Below the pieces are notes generated by a model. That model searched no databases. It had not been told where the DNA came from and saw nothing but the letters and a program-made list of their open reading frames with translations. A program made the position numbers and the translations under genes. From Eubacteriales Family XIII. Incertae Sedis bacterium (GTDB lineage: Bacteria; Bacillota; Clostridia; Peptostreptococcales; Anaerovoracaceae), in contig JAISGB010000243.1 of assembly GCA_031263335.1 (NCBI GenBank), forward strand, positions 1 to 5,483: DNA of 5,483 bases. Reading direction: 5' to 3'. Below are positions 5,100 through 5,483 of this stretch, in pieces (positions within the stretch are counted from its first letter, which is position 1; each line of letters begins with the position of its first letter).

Positions 5100-5483
5100 T
5101 TACATGGGCGCGGCGGGAGGTTTTGAACGGAATCCGTACGCGCTCAAGGCGAGCAGGGTCTGAGCGGGCAGATAAAAGGCCCACATGAGGACGGCGGATA
5201 CGCCGTGCAACGAGTTTTGGAGCGGCAGGATATTGAAGATCGCCACATTGATGTCGCAGAGAATGAACAGCGCCATACCCGCGCGGGAGAGGAGGCGGTT
5301 GACGCGCGCCTGTTTCGCGAGAAACGCGCCGACGCCGACGGCGACGATCAGGACGGCGTAGGCCACGGCGACGCAGATAAGGGCGATTCTCGGCCGGCCC
5401 AACGCGGAGAAGGCGAGGCTCGCGCAGACGCCGACGGCGGCGAGCAACGCGCCGGGAAAGAACCAAGCGCGGCGATATCGGAT
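5100..5483 (-). CDS. YhhN-like (lysoplasmalogenase/TMEM86 family) membrane protein, 5' end outside the window
   Basis: The reading frame enters from the right edge (last base 5483) and ends with TAA at 5102-5100, giving at least 127 residues. It is open to the edge, and the TTG at 5447 is unlikely to be the true start because coding-like sequence (RRAWFFPGALLAAV) continues upstream. Several membrane segments are visible. The motifs RAGMALFILCDINVAIFN and WAFYLPAQTLLALS near the C-terminus look like the Firmicutes branch of the YhhN family, some of whose members cleave the vinyl-ether bond of lysoplasmalogens; the Asp in the LCD motif is typical. The catalytic role is inferred from family resemblance only. 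It is convergent with the DHH gene, with 87 bp between their stops and no clear terminator hairpin there. Confidence 0.6.
   Translation of the reverse strand: MRYRRAWFFPGALLAAVGVCASLAFSALGRPRIALICVAVAYAVLIVAVGVGAFLAKQARVNRLLSRAGMALFILCDINVAIFNILPLQNSLHGVSAVLMWAFYLPAQTLLALSAYGFRSKPPAAPM

Overview
The window looks like a chromosomal segment from a GC-rich, Gram-positive-type bacterium, most likely of the Clostridia/Firmicutes. The case rests on strong GGAGG-type ribosome binding sites, a tRNA with an encoded CCA end, an HssR/PhoP-like OmpR-family two-component pair, an ABC-2 exporter and a DHH-type (family II) pyrophosphatase relative. The taxonomy is an inference from style, not from a marker gene.

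Layout. Bases 1-141 hold a repeated, hairpin-forming intergenic element: one complete copy and the tail of a previous one, about 119 bp apart. It lies directly against a tRNA-Leu(GAG) gene (142-226), which is followed by a perfect 14-bp terminator-like stem. Bases 263-498 are a regulatory region. It has a promoter with two phased CCGTTTAC boxes, two perfect 11-bp inverted repeats, and a second, extended -10 promoter next to the first gene. Then come an OmpR-family response regulator (499-1176) and a histidine kinase (1173-2354) joined by an ATGA overlap. After a 139-bp gap with a promoter carrying four boxes at an exact 11-bp period come an ABC ATPase (2494-3288) and an ABC-2 permease (3285-4103), joined by a GTGA overlap. 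Downstream is a short, degenerate family II pyrophosphatase-like protein (4281-5012). Converging on it from the right is a partial YhhN-like membrane protein (minus strand, 5100 to beyond the window edge).

How the parts work together. The kinase has two membrane segments and almost no extracytoplasmic loop, so it probably senses something in or at the membrane, or the transporter itself. It would phosphorylate the regulator at Asp52. The best-supported regulatory inference is that the same regulator binds the CCGTTTAM boxes in front of both its own operon and the transporter operon. In both promoters the last box starts exactly 18 bp before the -10 hexamer, and neither has a recognisable -35. 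This makes a compact sense-and-export module. The substrate cannot be read from the sequence.

The points most worth a second look are the shared phased-box architecture, a 14-residue Arg/Ser/Pro tandem repeat at the N-terminus of the kinase, the pyrophosphatase relative that has lost three of six metal ligands and its second domain, and the structured tRNA-flanking repeat. I saw no CRISPR array, transposase or phage gene.
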